From Annulohypoxylon bovei var. microspora (Eukaryota > Ascomycota > Sordariomycetes > Xylariales > Hypoxylaceae), in the NCBI GenBank assembly GCA_022836615.1, contig MU405342.1:48124-112123 (forward strand): a DNA stretch of 64,000 nucleotides. The letters run 5' to 3'. Positions 49,628 to 61,177 of the stretch are shown here, one piece after another. How positions within the stretch are numbered: position 1 is the stretch's first letter; each line of letters starts with the position of its first letter. The position numbers and the translations under genes were made by a program. The notes beneath the pieces were generated by a model that did no database searches, was not told the origin of the DNA, and saw nothing but the letters and a program-made list of their open reading frames with translations.

Positions 49628-50516
49628 GTTGACTTATTTCCCCTTTGGTTCGTGCGCGATTGGCCGAGGATAGAAGCAGTGTAAATATCACACAATGCAG
49701 GTCGTGTTACTCTTATGTTACACAAACAAGCAGATAAAATGATAAATATATGTCAAGTAGTATATTAGAATGAGATATATGGATGGCTTTAGACTTGTTG
49801 AGGGTGGATGTATAAATGTATGAATGTATGGAGGATAGAAGGTTGGATGTTGATGTCAATAGTTCGAAGTCTATGTAATATTGATGTAGGTACTATGTAG
49901 AGAAGTACAGGCACATCACATCCATTGATGCGCGCGACTGATGCCCTGTAGGCTACGTAGCTCGGGCTCCAGTACAGCTGTACAGCTAGCCTAGGTTTTT
50001 AAGCTTCAGGGGTGGGTTTGGTCGGCTTGGTTGGCTGGCGTGCCGTTCCTTCCAGAAGCTGCGGGAACGACGTACCAAAACAGAACTTACCGAGGCTCGT
50101 AACTGCGTCTTGTGCCAGCACCCCGGATTTGACCCGGCATCATGCCGAAAACTCCACCTCACGAGGTTCTGCGGTTGGAAACATTGTGATAATCGATTAT
50201 AAATATGATAGGTAATGTGTGATTGATTGATTTGCACTGTAGGAATTTACTGTGTAAATACCCACTAAATAAGTACCTAGGTACCGAGTATCGAGGTAGG
50301 TACCTAAGTATCCCGTAGCGTGGCTTTACGGCAGACAAGCCACAGCAGGTGCAGGTGCCTTCGTGTAGGGGCGGCTACCCCGCGATTAGCGCATCCAGTC
50401 AAGAATTCAATTAAAAAGTTCCAGTCGCGTAAACGCGTCTCATCCCAAGCACCTTCAGTTTCCAGACCGACCAACACCAAAAACACCGCCCTTAGTTCAC
50501 TACCTAGGGTACCATC
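49628..50516. promoter_or_regulatory. Divergent LON2 / RFA2 promoter region
   Basis: 889 bases between the two start codons on opposite strands, so it must carry both promoters. It includes TAGGTA-type motifs at about 50273-50308 and the MCB-like box at 50433-50438. No supported gene inside. Confidence 0.6.
50433..50438. promoter_or_regulatory. MCB-like ACGCGT box upstream of RFA2
   Basis: Perfect ACGCGT palindrome 79 bases before the RFA2 ATG, with a second CGCGT core (GTCGCGT) seven bases upstream. In yeasts the MBF complex binds ACGCGT to drive G1/S transcription of DNA replication genes, including RPA subunits. Presence is seen directly; function here is inferred. Confidence 0.55.
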
Positions 50517-51555
50517 ATGACTTGTAAGAGACTTCAAACCATGTCCACAGGTGCCATATAGTCTTAGAAAAAGCATTCGTCAATCGGAGTTGGAACATCA
50601 TGCATGACAAGCGTCTATTTGACTCTGACTCTAGCCGAAACTTACGTGACAGCTAAATGGCACCTGTGGACATACAACGCCCCCAAACTGTAATTTCCAT
50701 GCTAACGCCACCTACCTCGCAGCCTACGGCGGCTACACGCGCACGAACTACGGCGGCGGCGGCGGCGACGACAGCGGGGGCTTCTTCGGGGGCTCGCAGA
50801 TCAGCGGCTCGCAGGGGGGCACGAAGCACCCGTCGGAAGAGTCGCTGCGGCCGGTAACCGTGAAGCAGATCATCGACGCGGAGCAGGCGTTCGGCAGCGA
50901 CGGCACGTTCCGGATCGACGGCGTCGACGTGACGCAGGTGACGTTCGTGGGCATGGTGCGGCAGATCAGCCCGCAGACCACCAACATCACCTACCGCCTC
51001 GACGACGGCACGGGCGTCGTCGAGGTCAAGCAGTGGCTCGACCCCGACAAGCAGGAGACCGACTCCGGCGCCAAGGGCGCCGCCTTCCGCGAGGAGCAGT
51101 ACGTGCGCGTGTGGGGGCGCCTCAAGAGCTTCGGCAACAAGCGCCACGTCGGCGCCCACGTCATCAAGCCCGTCACCGACTTCAACGAGGTCAACTACCA
51201 CCTGCTGGAGGCCACCTACGTGCACCTGTTCTTCACGAAGGGAGGCGGCGTTGCGGGAGCCGGAGCGGCGGGCGCGGGGATGGGCGGCGGGGATGGCAAC
51301 GCGGCCGACGATGATAGTATGTTCGTCGAGAACAACGATGCGGCGTTCCTGCGGGGCGCGACCCCGCGCGCGCGAAAGATGTACCAGTACCTGAACCAGT
51401 CGAAGAGCAACGAGGGTACCAACATCCACATCATCGCGCGAGACACGGGCATGACGGTCCAGGACGTCATGACGGCATCGGAGGAGCTGCTGAGCAACGG
51501 AAAGGTCTACACCACGCTCGACGACGAGACATTTGCTCTTCTAGAAGGATTCTAA
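50517..51555 (+). CDS. rfa2: Replication protein A 32-kDa subunit (279 aa)
   Basis: Middle subunit of the heterotrimeric single-strand DNA-binding complex RPA, used in nuclear replication, repair and recombination. Two exons: a 7-nt first exon 50517-50523 (Met-Thr and one base) and 50723-51555. The intron is 199 nt, with GTAAGA donor, GCTAAC branch point and CGCAG acceptor. The spliced N-terminus MTSYGGYTRTNYGGGGG is the Gly/Ser/Tyr-rich phosphorylated tail typical of the subunit. The OB fold follows at about residues 60-175 (VTFVGMVRQISPQTTNITY, then DGTGVVEVKQWLD and VGAHVIKPV). The C-terminal winged helix (HIIARDTGMTVQDVM to ALLEGF) binds repair partners. The coding exon is markedly G+C-rich at third positions, unlike the flanking genes, which leaves several other frames open. 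Confidence 0.94.
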
Positions 51556-52291
51556 AGCTTCCTACGCATAATCTTTTGGCGCTAGTGAGACGGACGGCTA
51601 GCAGAGTGAGCAGAGATGTTATTGATGTCGCGTCTGGGCGTTGTAGGCATGGGTCGGAAATCACACGGGCACGGCTAAGAATGGAACTAAGGTGTAAAAC
51701 GAATGGCCTGATATGGGCTATCTATCTACCTAGATACGAAACGATTGACTAATGATACCTGAAATGAGGAACCGCAAATAAAGACAACAAGCACCCCAAG
51801 CATCTTCGATCAAGTGACTTGTAACTAGGTACTCAATCCCAAACTAACACAGGCGGAACCGAAGACCCGTAGCCGCAATGAAGCAGCGCCGTAAGTCCGG
51901 CAAGACCCCGTACCTAGTGTTAGAACAGGGTGTTCCCTAACTAGTCGTCATCAAGTAAAAAAGAATGTAAAAAGGGAGGGTAAGAAGGTAAAATCCAAGA
52001 GCTAGCTAACCCATACGAGGTCCTAGAAGCCGATTGTGTAAATTGTAAGCAGAAAACAACCGAGCAAAAGCAAAAAGCAAAAAGCAAAAGCAAAAAAGGG
52101 CAATCAATCTGTCTATCTGTCAACCGCCGAAGCGCATCGGATCACGAAAGAATTTCGATCATCATCACTCAATCAACTCCTTGTCAGCTTTCAATCGTGA
52201 TCTTCATCTTCATCAGCAGTAACACAGCAGCAGCAACAGCAGCACGTCAGCGGCAACGTCAGCAACAACAGCATACTTCAATCGTCGATCC
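51556..52291. other. Intergenic region between convergent genes
   Basis: 736 bases between the RFA2 and acetyltransferase stop codons. A run of GCAAAAAGCAAAA repeats lies at about 52064-52096 and CAGCAG-type repeats at 52220-52272. Presumably two 3' UTRs. Confidence 0.55.
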
Positions 52292-53385
52292 TTACATCAT
52301 CTTAAACCCGGCGTTGAGCTTGATGGGGATCGAGTTGGGCAGCTTCTGCGGCTCGCGGACCATGATGGTCAGGCGGACGGGCGACTTGCTGTCGGCGCCG
52401 AAGTAGACGTCCCTCTTCGCCTCGAACCCGAACTTCTTGTAGTACGAGTTGTTCTTCAGCGAGCTGGACTCGAGGTACATGGGGCGGCCCTCGGAATCAG
52501 CCTGTAGACATTCAGCACGTAGATATATACAATCATGGGTTGTGAGGTTGTGATAAGGGGTTGGTTCATCCAAGGTCTTGATCTGCCTCTTGATGCCGTC
52601 CTCCCCCCTATCCCGTTCACGTGAAACAACGTACCTTAGCAGCCATCTGCTGGATGAGCTTCCTTGCGTAGCCTCTACGCTGGCCGTTGGGCTTGGTGCC
52701 CAGGTACACCAGGTAGTAGCAGTCGTTGTCCCTGTCACCCATGGTCTCAACCTTGGCGTTGTGGAGCACCGGCAGCAGCTCTTGGTAGTAGCGCTTCCGG
52801 CCCTCCGCGGACAGTTGATAGTAGAGTCTCCACATACCACTGCGGATGATGGTCACCCAGTCATCCATCTCCTGGCCAGGCGGCATCCTGTATATCGCAA
52901 AGTGAAACATGTCAGTCAACACGATTTTTTCATTGTTGGTTCTTACCAAGTTAGACCCCGGGAAATAGCAAACCCGAGTTGAGGCCGCGTATCGACTCTC
53001 GGAGTGGTGCACATACGCAGCCTGGAGCCCTAGATTTCTTTCCCCGGTTGCCTCTCTTGATCTGATGGCAAACTCACCAGAGCGCCACACCCTCGTAATC
53101 CGGTCCGATGGTCGTCACGATACCTCTGTAGCAGTGAGCCGCCACGATGTAGTTGAAGATGTCGACGTGGAGCCTCCACTTGGCCTCGTCATCGACACCG
53201 ACCATGTCGTCCGAATCGAGGAGGTACTGTGCCAGTTCATCAGTAGCAAAGGCCTGCGCTAGAGATAGCGCTGCTTCCTTGTACTCCGATATTCCGATAG
53301 CACGGACTTGGCCCTCCCAATTTTGAGGGATGAGAGAACGTGTCTTCAACTCAACAAGGGAAACACTGTTGCTTACGTGCTCCAT
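52292..53385 (-). CDS. GNAT-family N-acetyltransferase (256 aa)
   Basis: Acetyl-CoA-dependent N-acetyltransferase, probably cytosolic. Three exons: 53385-53078, 52887-52635 and 52501-52292 (256 residues). The GNAT acetyl-CoA pyrophosphate loop is seen as GQRRGYARKLIQQ near residue 175 (the Q/RxxGxG/A signature). It is preceded by a beta-strand YYLVYLGTKP and followed by PMYLESSSLKNNSYYKKFGFE, the usual motif B with its Asn and Tyr residues. An N-terminal helical region with LAQAFATDELAQYLL and the FNYIVAAHCYRG stretch is common in the Pezizomycotina members of this family. Intron 1 is 190 nt and intron 2 about 133 nt. The ATG at 53385 is the first in frame; only non-ATG codons precede it. The natural substrate is unknown. 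Confidence 0.87.
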
Positions 53386-55555
53386 GTTGGGCGGCAGTCT
53401 ACTCAAACCTTGTCGCCTATACCCGGCAGAATCTTATTAGTCACGGCGTTCGAACACTGACGTCGAGAACGGAGCAGGTAAGGCATATTTTTAAGTGACG
53501 AGCAGGTGAAGCCACTCACTTTAATTATTATTACTTAATATATCTTGTATACTATCTCCTGTGTGAACTCTAGAGAGCTGAGTTCTGGAGATAGGCATAA
53601 ATCTCGCGGGATGAGCTAAGCAATTGAGGCTCGTGCGAAGGTCAACAGACATCAATGTAGTCTTGACGAGGGTTCCTTTCCTAGAAACTGAAGGTGCTGT
53701 ATTTCAGACAACAGGCGACGTCACGGGAAAGTAGACGTGGAAGCCTTAGAGTCCGACGGTTGACAGAATCTTGAGCTGGATTGAAGCAATGAGATGTGGC
53801 TAGTGACAAAGAGTTACTAGTGAGAACAACAAAGAATTGACAGTCTTGTAAGTAACAAACCCCGTAAGAAGGGATCGGTGTGCTATAGCAAGATAGATCA
53901 GTAGTATAGCTTGAGTGTATGTATGTGTATGTGTAGATGTATGTGTGTGTATGTTAACCTCGAAAGTGACTTGTAGCGACCAAGTATAGTTTCCCAGGTT
54001 GGTGAAAGAAACGAGGGTAAAAGAAATTAGCGTTTCTGAGCGCCCGGGGGTCCTTAAAGAGTTGGCGAGCTCGGTGTACAAAGCACAGTGTATAATCAGC
54101 AGGTGAGGCGAGGAGCCAAGGGAGAGTTGCGTGGGATGGGATGCAGAAAGCCTGAATAGTCAATGGTAAGCTGAGGGAGCCGCAGAGCCCGTAGCATGAC
54201 GAAACGACCAACCAGCCACTAAAGACTAGAGGTATGACACTATCCCATCCCTATCCATAGCATCCACGGGCATCCATGCCCCTCGTGGACTGCTACGTAG
54301 TGCGTAGTGCGTAACCAGTAGTGGCCAGTAGTAGCCAGTAGTAGCCAGTATACAGGAATCTCATATCGGGATCTACCATTGGCTAGCCTGTACGTAGCGG
54401 ATAACGGCAACGGCCGTCTGGGCACTATAAGTCGCCTATTGAATTCGTGGTCACAGTGCGTCCGACCCAACAACTTGGAATAACTCATTGCCAGGCTTGA
54501 CTGCATACATTGTACACCAGTCTCGTGCGCGGAGTTGGTGTGAAGGAGGGTTTGGTTGCTCGCCTATTGGTATGACAGGTATCGCCTCCTCGAGGTGTGG
54601 AAGAGGTATGGAAGAGGTGGAAAAGGGTGGGGTGGCTATTGGCTGGTCAGGCTAGACACGCCGTATCGCTTAGTCTTAATAATACCTCGCTCTAAACATG
54701 CCCAGGTGCCGCCGACGGACGATCCTACGTTATCGCCCACTCGACATCCACTAGAAGCTTGCCTCGCCCGTTCCCCGGGAGCACTGGCTGCAGCTTACTT
54801 ACAGCGTCACCTGATACCTGACTTCAACGCCGGCCTGTTTTTTCTCTCTCGCGATTGACAAGTTCGGAGGGCCGGAATTATCACCTATGCCCACACAAAT
54901 AGAGTCGGCGCTTGATGCGGCCAGCCCAATGTTGAGATCTGACAGCCATCCGGTTGGGCTATGTTTCACCGCAGGATGAGCGTGGGGTTGCAGTAGAGTG
55001 TAATTGCGGTTTTTATTTCCGGAAGGAGTCATGATTCCAGGTTATCCCAATTCTTGGGCTCAAGTTCTAACAGTTTATTCGTATTCTTGATTTTAAAGTA
55101 TTTTTTTGGTTGGTTATCAATCGAACGGAGTATCTTGTTTCTGAAGTCTAGAAAGCTTGAGGTTGGAGCGGTACAACTTTATCTCTCCCCAGCCCCGGAC
55201 CGGGGGACATCTGGTTAATTTATTCATTGATTGGTGGGTGTGATGATATTATAACGGGGTTTTGCATTTTTGAAACGACGAAGCAAAAGCAAAAGCAAAA
55301 AGCAAAGCCCCCGCTCTGAAAAAGTACCGCTTAGGGGATAGGTATCTATTGAAATATGCAGTTCGCCATTGGTGTAAGACGACATACATGTACAGTACAT
55401 ATGTACTTCGACCAAGGCTTACTCTATTCGTCCCTTGCCGGGCCATGTTGCTGAGAAGTAAGAAAATAGAAGAAAAGAAAGAAACTGACAGAAAAAAATG
55501 TCTCTCTTCTTTTTCCTAGTTCATACTGCTCATGGTATGTTCCTCAATCTCCGAT
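53386..55555. other. 2.2-kb intergenic region
   Basis: Between the acetyltransferase start and the isopentenyl-diphosphate isomerase stop, both on the minus strand. Contains a GTATGT-rich microsatellite-like patch at 53918-53950, TAGTRGCCAG repeats at about 54308-54350 and AAAGC repeats near 55283-55303. No supported gene. Confidence 0.5.
54308..54350. repeat. Short tandem repeat of a CAGTAGTAGC unit
   Basis: Four imperfect units of the form CCAGTAGT(G/A)G lie in a row, read directly from the sequence. Non-coding. Confidence 0.7.
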
Positions 55556-56424
55556 TTACATGCGTCTGATCTCCTGCTCGTTGGTGTACTTCTCTAGACC
55601 AGAGTCGAGATTCTCCCACCATTCGAAGAGCATCGACTGACATATGAGCTTGAACCAAGGTGTAAATACCAGCTTCGGGTCATTGAACTGAGCCTTTAGC
55701 TCGTCAGCGGTAACGTATTTCGCGTCCTTTACTTCGTTAGGGTTAACATCAAGATCGACATTCCGCTTGATGAAGAGGATATAGTCGACTTGCGTCACAA
55801 GTCAGCACTCTATTACGACGCCAATGTTGAGCTCTCGCTAGCTTACTTTCATGTTCACCCCATTTACCATCGCTGGGGGCCTTGTAGTGGATTCGGGTCA
55901 GGAAATGGAAGTCCTCAAAAGGGACCTGTTCCTTCTTGATGCCCAGCTCGTGTTCGAGTTTACGCTGTGCGGCACGCTTCACACCATCAACCGAGTCCGG
56001 CAAGTTCGAGCCGGTCTCGCCAGGGATACCTAAGGGATGCGAGCAGCACGTGTTCGTCCACATGTCAGGGAACGTGATCTTCTCGGAAGCTCGCTGCTGG
56101 AGGAGTAGTCGGTTCTTGTCATCGAATAGGAAGCAGGAGAAGGCTCGGTGCAACAGTCCTTTGTCGATATTGGTCATTAGATGGCCTACGAGGTCAGCCA
56201 AGGCTATGCTATCTAGTCCGGAGTCACCACATACATAGCTTCTTGCTGGCTGTTCCAATTGGCTTGTCGTCGTTGTCAAGAACGATGCACACCTCGTCCA
56301 TTAGACGAATCTGCTCGGCATCGTAACCTTCTAGCTCGGCCGAGCTGGTGTCTATATCTGGAAATAGACGAAGAATAGCTTCTGCCGTCAGGCCATTCTG
56401 CGTGACTGTAGTCGTAGTAGACAT
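55556..56424 (-). CDS. idi1: Isopentenyl-diphosphate delta-isomerase type 1 (253 aa)
   Basis: Converts isopentenyl diphosphate to dimethylallyl diphosphate, the entry to sterol, dolichol, ubiquinone and prenylation pathways. Three exons: 56424-56235, 56185-55847 and 55788-55556 (253 residues). It is the Nudix-fold type I enzyme. Visible are LLHRAFSCFLFD, the active-site cysteine in TNTCCSHPL, a Nudix-like helix DGVKRAAQRKLEHELGI and the catalytic Glu region WGEHE. The second intron cuts directly after that last motif. The C-terminal FTPWFKLICQ is conserved. Fungal orthologues have the same size. No peroxisomal or mitochondrial targeting signal is obvious, so cytosolic action is likely. The start gives the N-terminal MSTTTTVTQNG, a normal disordered leader. 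Confidence 0.95.
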
Positions 56425-57111
56425 CTTGACTATAGACTCTACCTAATTCTTTGTTCACCGATCTCAATGTTTCGTTTTCTTAAGAAAAGGAGAGGGGCAA
56501 TGCGGGACACTTTTGGGCGACTTAGGAAATCATTGCAACCCTTCGATATCGATAGTGTTTAGGTGGACCCTTGGTGGGGAATGTCATTTCTGGGTCCCGA
56601 GTATTTTTTAGGGGTCGTGGCTAGCGCTAAGACGCACATGGTGCACAGACCATATTAAATCATACCTACGTCTGATATCTAGATTATTACATAATTAAAC
56701 TTCAAGATAGTCTTTCGCCTATCGGAGGGTATCAGCCTCACCAATGCATTGCATTTAATCATGGATGCATTTCCAAGGTTCAAACCTTACTACTACCGTA
56801 GTCCAATTAAGATATTGCTCATTCATCTATGTATTCGGATACTGTGTAGATTACTGGCTTGTGAATGCCCCCCCTAAATAATCACCTACATAAAGTATTT
56901 AGTCTATCGTACTCTCGGGTTGAGACCTCCTGTCGTGATACTGCGCCCTATGCATTAACAATTTAACATACATATCTACATACATACGCCGTCAAATCGC
57001 GCAAAATGACACAAAATGCGCTACGTTGCTTCAAGAATAAGCATGTCATACACCGCATGTATACAGTATCATGTATCCATTGCATCTAACACCATTTCTC
57101 ATGATATCTTA
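56425..57111. other. Intergenic region
   Basis: 687 bases between the isomerase start and the MATE transporter stop. AT-rich, no supported feature. Confidence 0.5.
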
Positions 57112-59267
57112 TCAACCCGCAGCATTCCGGTTCTCCGCATCTCGAGCCGACTGTTCCCAGTCCGAGACGTAAGTATACCAGTACTCAACCGACGCGACGC
57201 TGTCACATGTGGCCATTAGCAATTGGTTTCGTAGGAGAAGTCTATAGGGGAAAACGGGGAGTCGGAAATCTGTTCAACTTACAGAGCCAGTCCTATCGTG
57301 GTGCCCAACCACAAGCCTGTGAGCTTCCAGTCGAGAACGAAACCCGTCGCAAATGATATTGGCAACGCAATGATGTAGTAGATCGACAGGTTTGCGTAAC
57401 CTCCGAATGATTGCTTTCCGATACCACGAAGCAGCCCGTGGGCCACGGCTGCGAGGCCGTCGAAAACTTGCATAACCGCAACCAGCGGCATAACTTGAGC
57501 CACCATTCCGATGACTTCCTCATCCTGCGTGAATAGGAGAGGAAGCTTATAGCGGAGACCCGCAAGCAAGCACAGGTTGAACAGCCCAATAAGACATCCC
57601 GCCCAGACAGCCTTGGATAGGTATGTTAGCTGATACATCTCACCGCCCATTCGAGAACTAACTTACCACTTTGGCTGACGTCTTGGCTGCGTTGATTAAC
57701 CCCGCCCCTATCAAGTTGGCGACCCGTGTAGAGGCCGCTATAGAAACTGGAAAAGGGATCATAAAGGTTGTTGACGTCAATGTAACCAGAATGCTCTGTG
57801 CCGCTAGATACGACGTCCCGAATTGGCTTGTTGCTAATGTAAGGATTTCGAAGGCGAACCACTCAGCCATCACCATTATCATTCCAGGTAACGCAAGCCA
57901 AATCATCGGTCCTTTGTCGCGTTAGTGATCAGTTCATGACGACGTCAAGCAATCAGACTCACCCCAATTTGTAAGAGCGCGGCGGGTGAAACCTCCCCAG
58001 CACTGTGACCCGTCCACGAACACTACATATGCAAACAGCAACAGAGGCATCAATGTTTGCGTTATCGCAACTGAAATAGGGGCACCGATATATCCCCACC
58101 CAAAGTGCCAAACTAGGAGCCAGTTGATGAGGATATTCAGGGGAGCAGCAATCAACAAGACGTAAGTCGTGGCCACAAATAATCCTTGCGACTGAACAAA
58201 CCGCTTCCCTGCTTCAAATGCGGCGAAACCAGGCACGCCTATGGTCACAATTCGGAGGTAGAGGCCCGCGAGTTCCGCCGAGCGCGGATCAGGTACTATA
58301 CGGAGGAGTATATCCTCGGCGAAGAAGAAAAGTGTGGCGGCTGGGATAACGAGTGTCCATAAGAAATAGACCATTCGTTGGAGCTGCAGGCCTACTAGAT
58401 GTTTATGGCCAGAGCCATATGCCTGAGCACATAGAGTGTCTAAACTCGTTGCCAGCCCCTGCATGGGAGCATAGCAAAGAATATTTGCCGTCATAGTAGC
58501 CACTGCATATTGATTAGTAGGTATACACAAAAACATATAAGAAGAACTCCGAACTCACAGCTAACAGCGCCTAGTTCTACCTTTCCGATCCGCCCAACGG
58601 CAAATATACTAGCAATATTAATGCTATATTGCAGTAAGAATGTCAAGATGAGCGATCGCGAGTAAGTCGCAATCGTCTGGGCTTCTCTCTGCCATGTGGT
58701 CTCTATCTTCCCAGAGGCCACAGCGGCCTCCCACTGTTCATTTAGATTCCCATTGGGCGGAACTGAGGAGCTGGGTCCGTCAGCCAGCAGAGGCGAGGAC
58801 TCCGAGGGCTGAATCGTGATCCTAGGAACCTCCTCATCTCCCGGCGTTCTGCGGATCTTGGTGCTGAAAAGAGTCTTATACAGCTTTGACAGCATCCCGG
58901 GTCGTTCTTCTGGAGTATGCTTCGGCGGAAGAATATGGTTGTCCCTCAGCAGACTGCGCTCGGCATTGCGAGATTGTTTCTTCTCGACCCTCGTGAGAAC
59001 AGGCTCGCCCACAGGATCATTCACTATGCTCGGCCTTCGAAATCCAAAAGCAACACCGATGGACTGCGTGTATAAGACAGGCCCGCTTTCCGGTTCAGAC
59101 TCCGATCCAGCCTCCTCGTCATCGAATACATGCTCACTAACGTCATCCTCGGAGCATTCCGCGATATCTCTAGCCAATATTTCCTGTGCTATGGGAGAAG
59201 AGGAAGTGAAGGAAGAAGCCATATCCAGCCCCCTCCTCGTGTGCGGGATTGGTTTCGAGTGTGACAT
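57112..59267 (-). CDS. MATE-family multidrug/toxin efflux transporter (636 aa)
   Basis: Cation-coupled antiporter of the MATE family, related to yeast ERC1. Five exons: 59267-58559, 58502-57963, 57911-57667, 57611-57283 and 57199-57112 (636 residues). A cytosolic Ser/Glu-rich N-terminal extension of about 190 residues contains a SSPLLADG motif, an acidic dileucine-like sorting signal that would suit vacuolar or endosomal placing. Twelve helices follow. MATE signatures seen are LDTLCAQAYGSG in the first half and STRVANLIGAG in the second. The C-terminal SDWEQSARDAEARN-like end is characteristic of fungal members. Substrate unknown. A second Met at residue 16 (after RRGLD) is an alternative start. 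Confidence 0.93.
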
Positions 59268-60205
59268 TTTGGCGGTCTCTTAGATGTCCTTGAAGGACCG
59301 AAGAGCTTTAGAGGACGAAGCCGCCTCTCGGTGTGCTACTCAATAAGAAATAAGAAAGGCAAGCCCAGTAAAACAAGCGGCCAGTAAGTTTGAACAACGA
59401 GAAACAAGACTCCGACAGCGACAGTAGCTCATCAAACACGAGAAAGCGACAAGGCTTCTTACGGTAGAAAATCTGAGTTGGAGAGTTTGAGGGTTATCAT
59501 GGTTAGTGGTTAGTATTATGAAGTTGCCACACTAACAGACTGGACTTATCTTGATACAACTCGGGAATCGTAGATACGCGTAGACAAATAAGTTGACTCG
59601 AGCTAATGTTCTTCGCCTTTATCTTAGAGGCTCCATATTTAAGGGCGGTTAAGAAAGACTAGTATGTACAATTCCGGGGCTGGGCTCCCCGCCTGCCCGC
59701 TAAATTGCCCGCCACCGGAGCTCACGTTTAAGGAGGTGCCGTCATTTCTGGCTTGTCTCGGATTAGTCTTAGAACCGGTGGGACGATGCATTGGACTAGA
59801 CCTGTACAGTATAAGATAAAGATACGAATTAATGCACAATTGGGAAGACTAACGCATACGAATACCTACTTAGGTTAACATCACAAGTTGAGATGGGAAT
59901 ACGTGTGTGCACAACATGAACTTCTTTGTGAGAGCTCACGATGTCTCCACTTCCATGGGTTCGTGCACCTTCCCCGGTCAGTCCGGCTTTCCCGTTTTAA
60001 GCCGCTCATGCATTGATATGTACAACATCTTGAGACTAAGACATTTTCTATCAAAACATCTTCAAGAGGCTAACTATTACAACAAACTTCCTTCAATCGG
60101 TGAAGCTCTCTCTAATCTAATACTTAATACTAAACAGCACAATGATTCTATAGTGACAATTGTATTCCATTCATTCATATAGTTAATCTATAATGTAAAG
60201 CAAAT
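59268..60205. other. Divergent intergenic region
   Basis: 938 bases between the start codons of the MATE transporter and the DUF202 gene on opposite strands. Short ORFs only. Presumed promoters. Confidence 0.55.
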
Positions 60206-60918
60206 ATGTCAACCCCTCAACCCGATCCCGAGAACAATGCGCTCTCGTGTTCATGCAGTAACGCCCTCTCCTTCTCAAACCTAAGCCGACCTGTCCAAGT
60301 AGGAGATTCAAATGGTAAAAACGTATTCTGGATATGGCCGTTCCTTGGGCCACTGCTCGTCGAGAATGAGAGCAGCGACACGCGCGACCACTGCGCCAAT
60401 GAGAGGAGTGAGTTTTCACGTTCAGTCTCTCATCTTAACTCGCTAACATATAAGCCTTTCTATCCTACCTCCGGCTCTCGATCTACATGGCTGTAGTGGC
60501 TATAGCTATTGTGCTCTCGTTCCATCTCAAGTCGCAGCCTTCGGAGCTGGAACTGCGCATGGCCCAGCCTCTCGGCATCATCTTCTGGGTTTTGTCTCTT
60601 GCCTGTCTGGTCCTCGGACTTGGAAACTACATCAGTTTGTGATCCCGCCTCAATATAGTCTTCTCTTCCCCCTTACGTGAGATACGTACATGTCACTAAT
60701 TACTATGGGTATAGAGACCTTAGACAAGTACAGTAGGAGAGTAGCTATAGTCCAGACGGGCTGGAGAACGCAATCTGTAGGCCCCCTTGCATACGCACAC
60801 CCTGCCTTCTAGTTTCACTGCTAACAAAACATAAAAGATCATGTCCCTCATCGCACTATCAATTGTGTGCACCTGTGTGATCTTACTGGTAATCGAAAAA
60901 ATTCAAGCTGAGAGTTGA
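60206..60918 (+). CDS. DUF202-domain integral membrane protein (174 aa)
   Basis: Four exons: 60206-60407, 60455-60634, 60715-60776 and 60838-60918 (174 residues), with perfect GCTAAC branch points in introns 1 and 3. The domain starts at the conserved RDHCANERTFLSYLRLS, the signature of the DUF202 family shared with the membrane part of VTC complex subunits. Three transmembrane segments are seen: MAVVAIAIVLSF, LGIIFWVLSLACLVLG and SLIALSIVCTCVILLVI. Between helices 2 and 3 is the typical loop DKYSRRVAIVQTGW. The N-terminal 45 residues are disordered with a few cysteines. Role unknown; in yeast, related proteins lie in the vacuolar membrane. The four-exon structure was forced by the family motifs, since single exons look like short unrelated ORFs. 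Confidence 0.85.
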
Positions 60919-61177
60919 TCACGATATCATCAACTTCAGCGATCTCCGGTTTTCTTGCTGACTCAAAAGTTATATACATGGCCCCCTTCAATAAATCTGC
61001 TGGTATATATACGTTGCATCCCGGTCCAAAGTGCGCCAAACCCTACGACTAAAGACTAGTTTGCTTAATTTTGATAACTCCAAATAACTATAACTTTGCT
61101 GGTTGTAATTCCTGAGTTATATCGAAATCCTTAAGGTCCTAAAGACCGCCGAGACCTTTCGCCTGTTACTATCAGCT

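Noticed and set aside
50653..51429. 258-codon antisense ORF over RFA2
   Set aside because: A shadow of the G+C-rich RFA2 coding exon; composition is Arg/Val/Ala-rich with no domain.
53364..53379. A GTAAGC..AACAG pair just after the acetyltransferase start
   Set aside because: It would be an intron of about ten bases, too short to be spliced; the frame is open through it.
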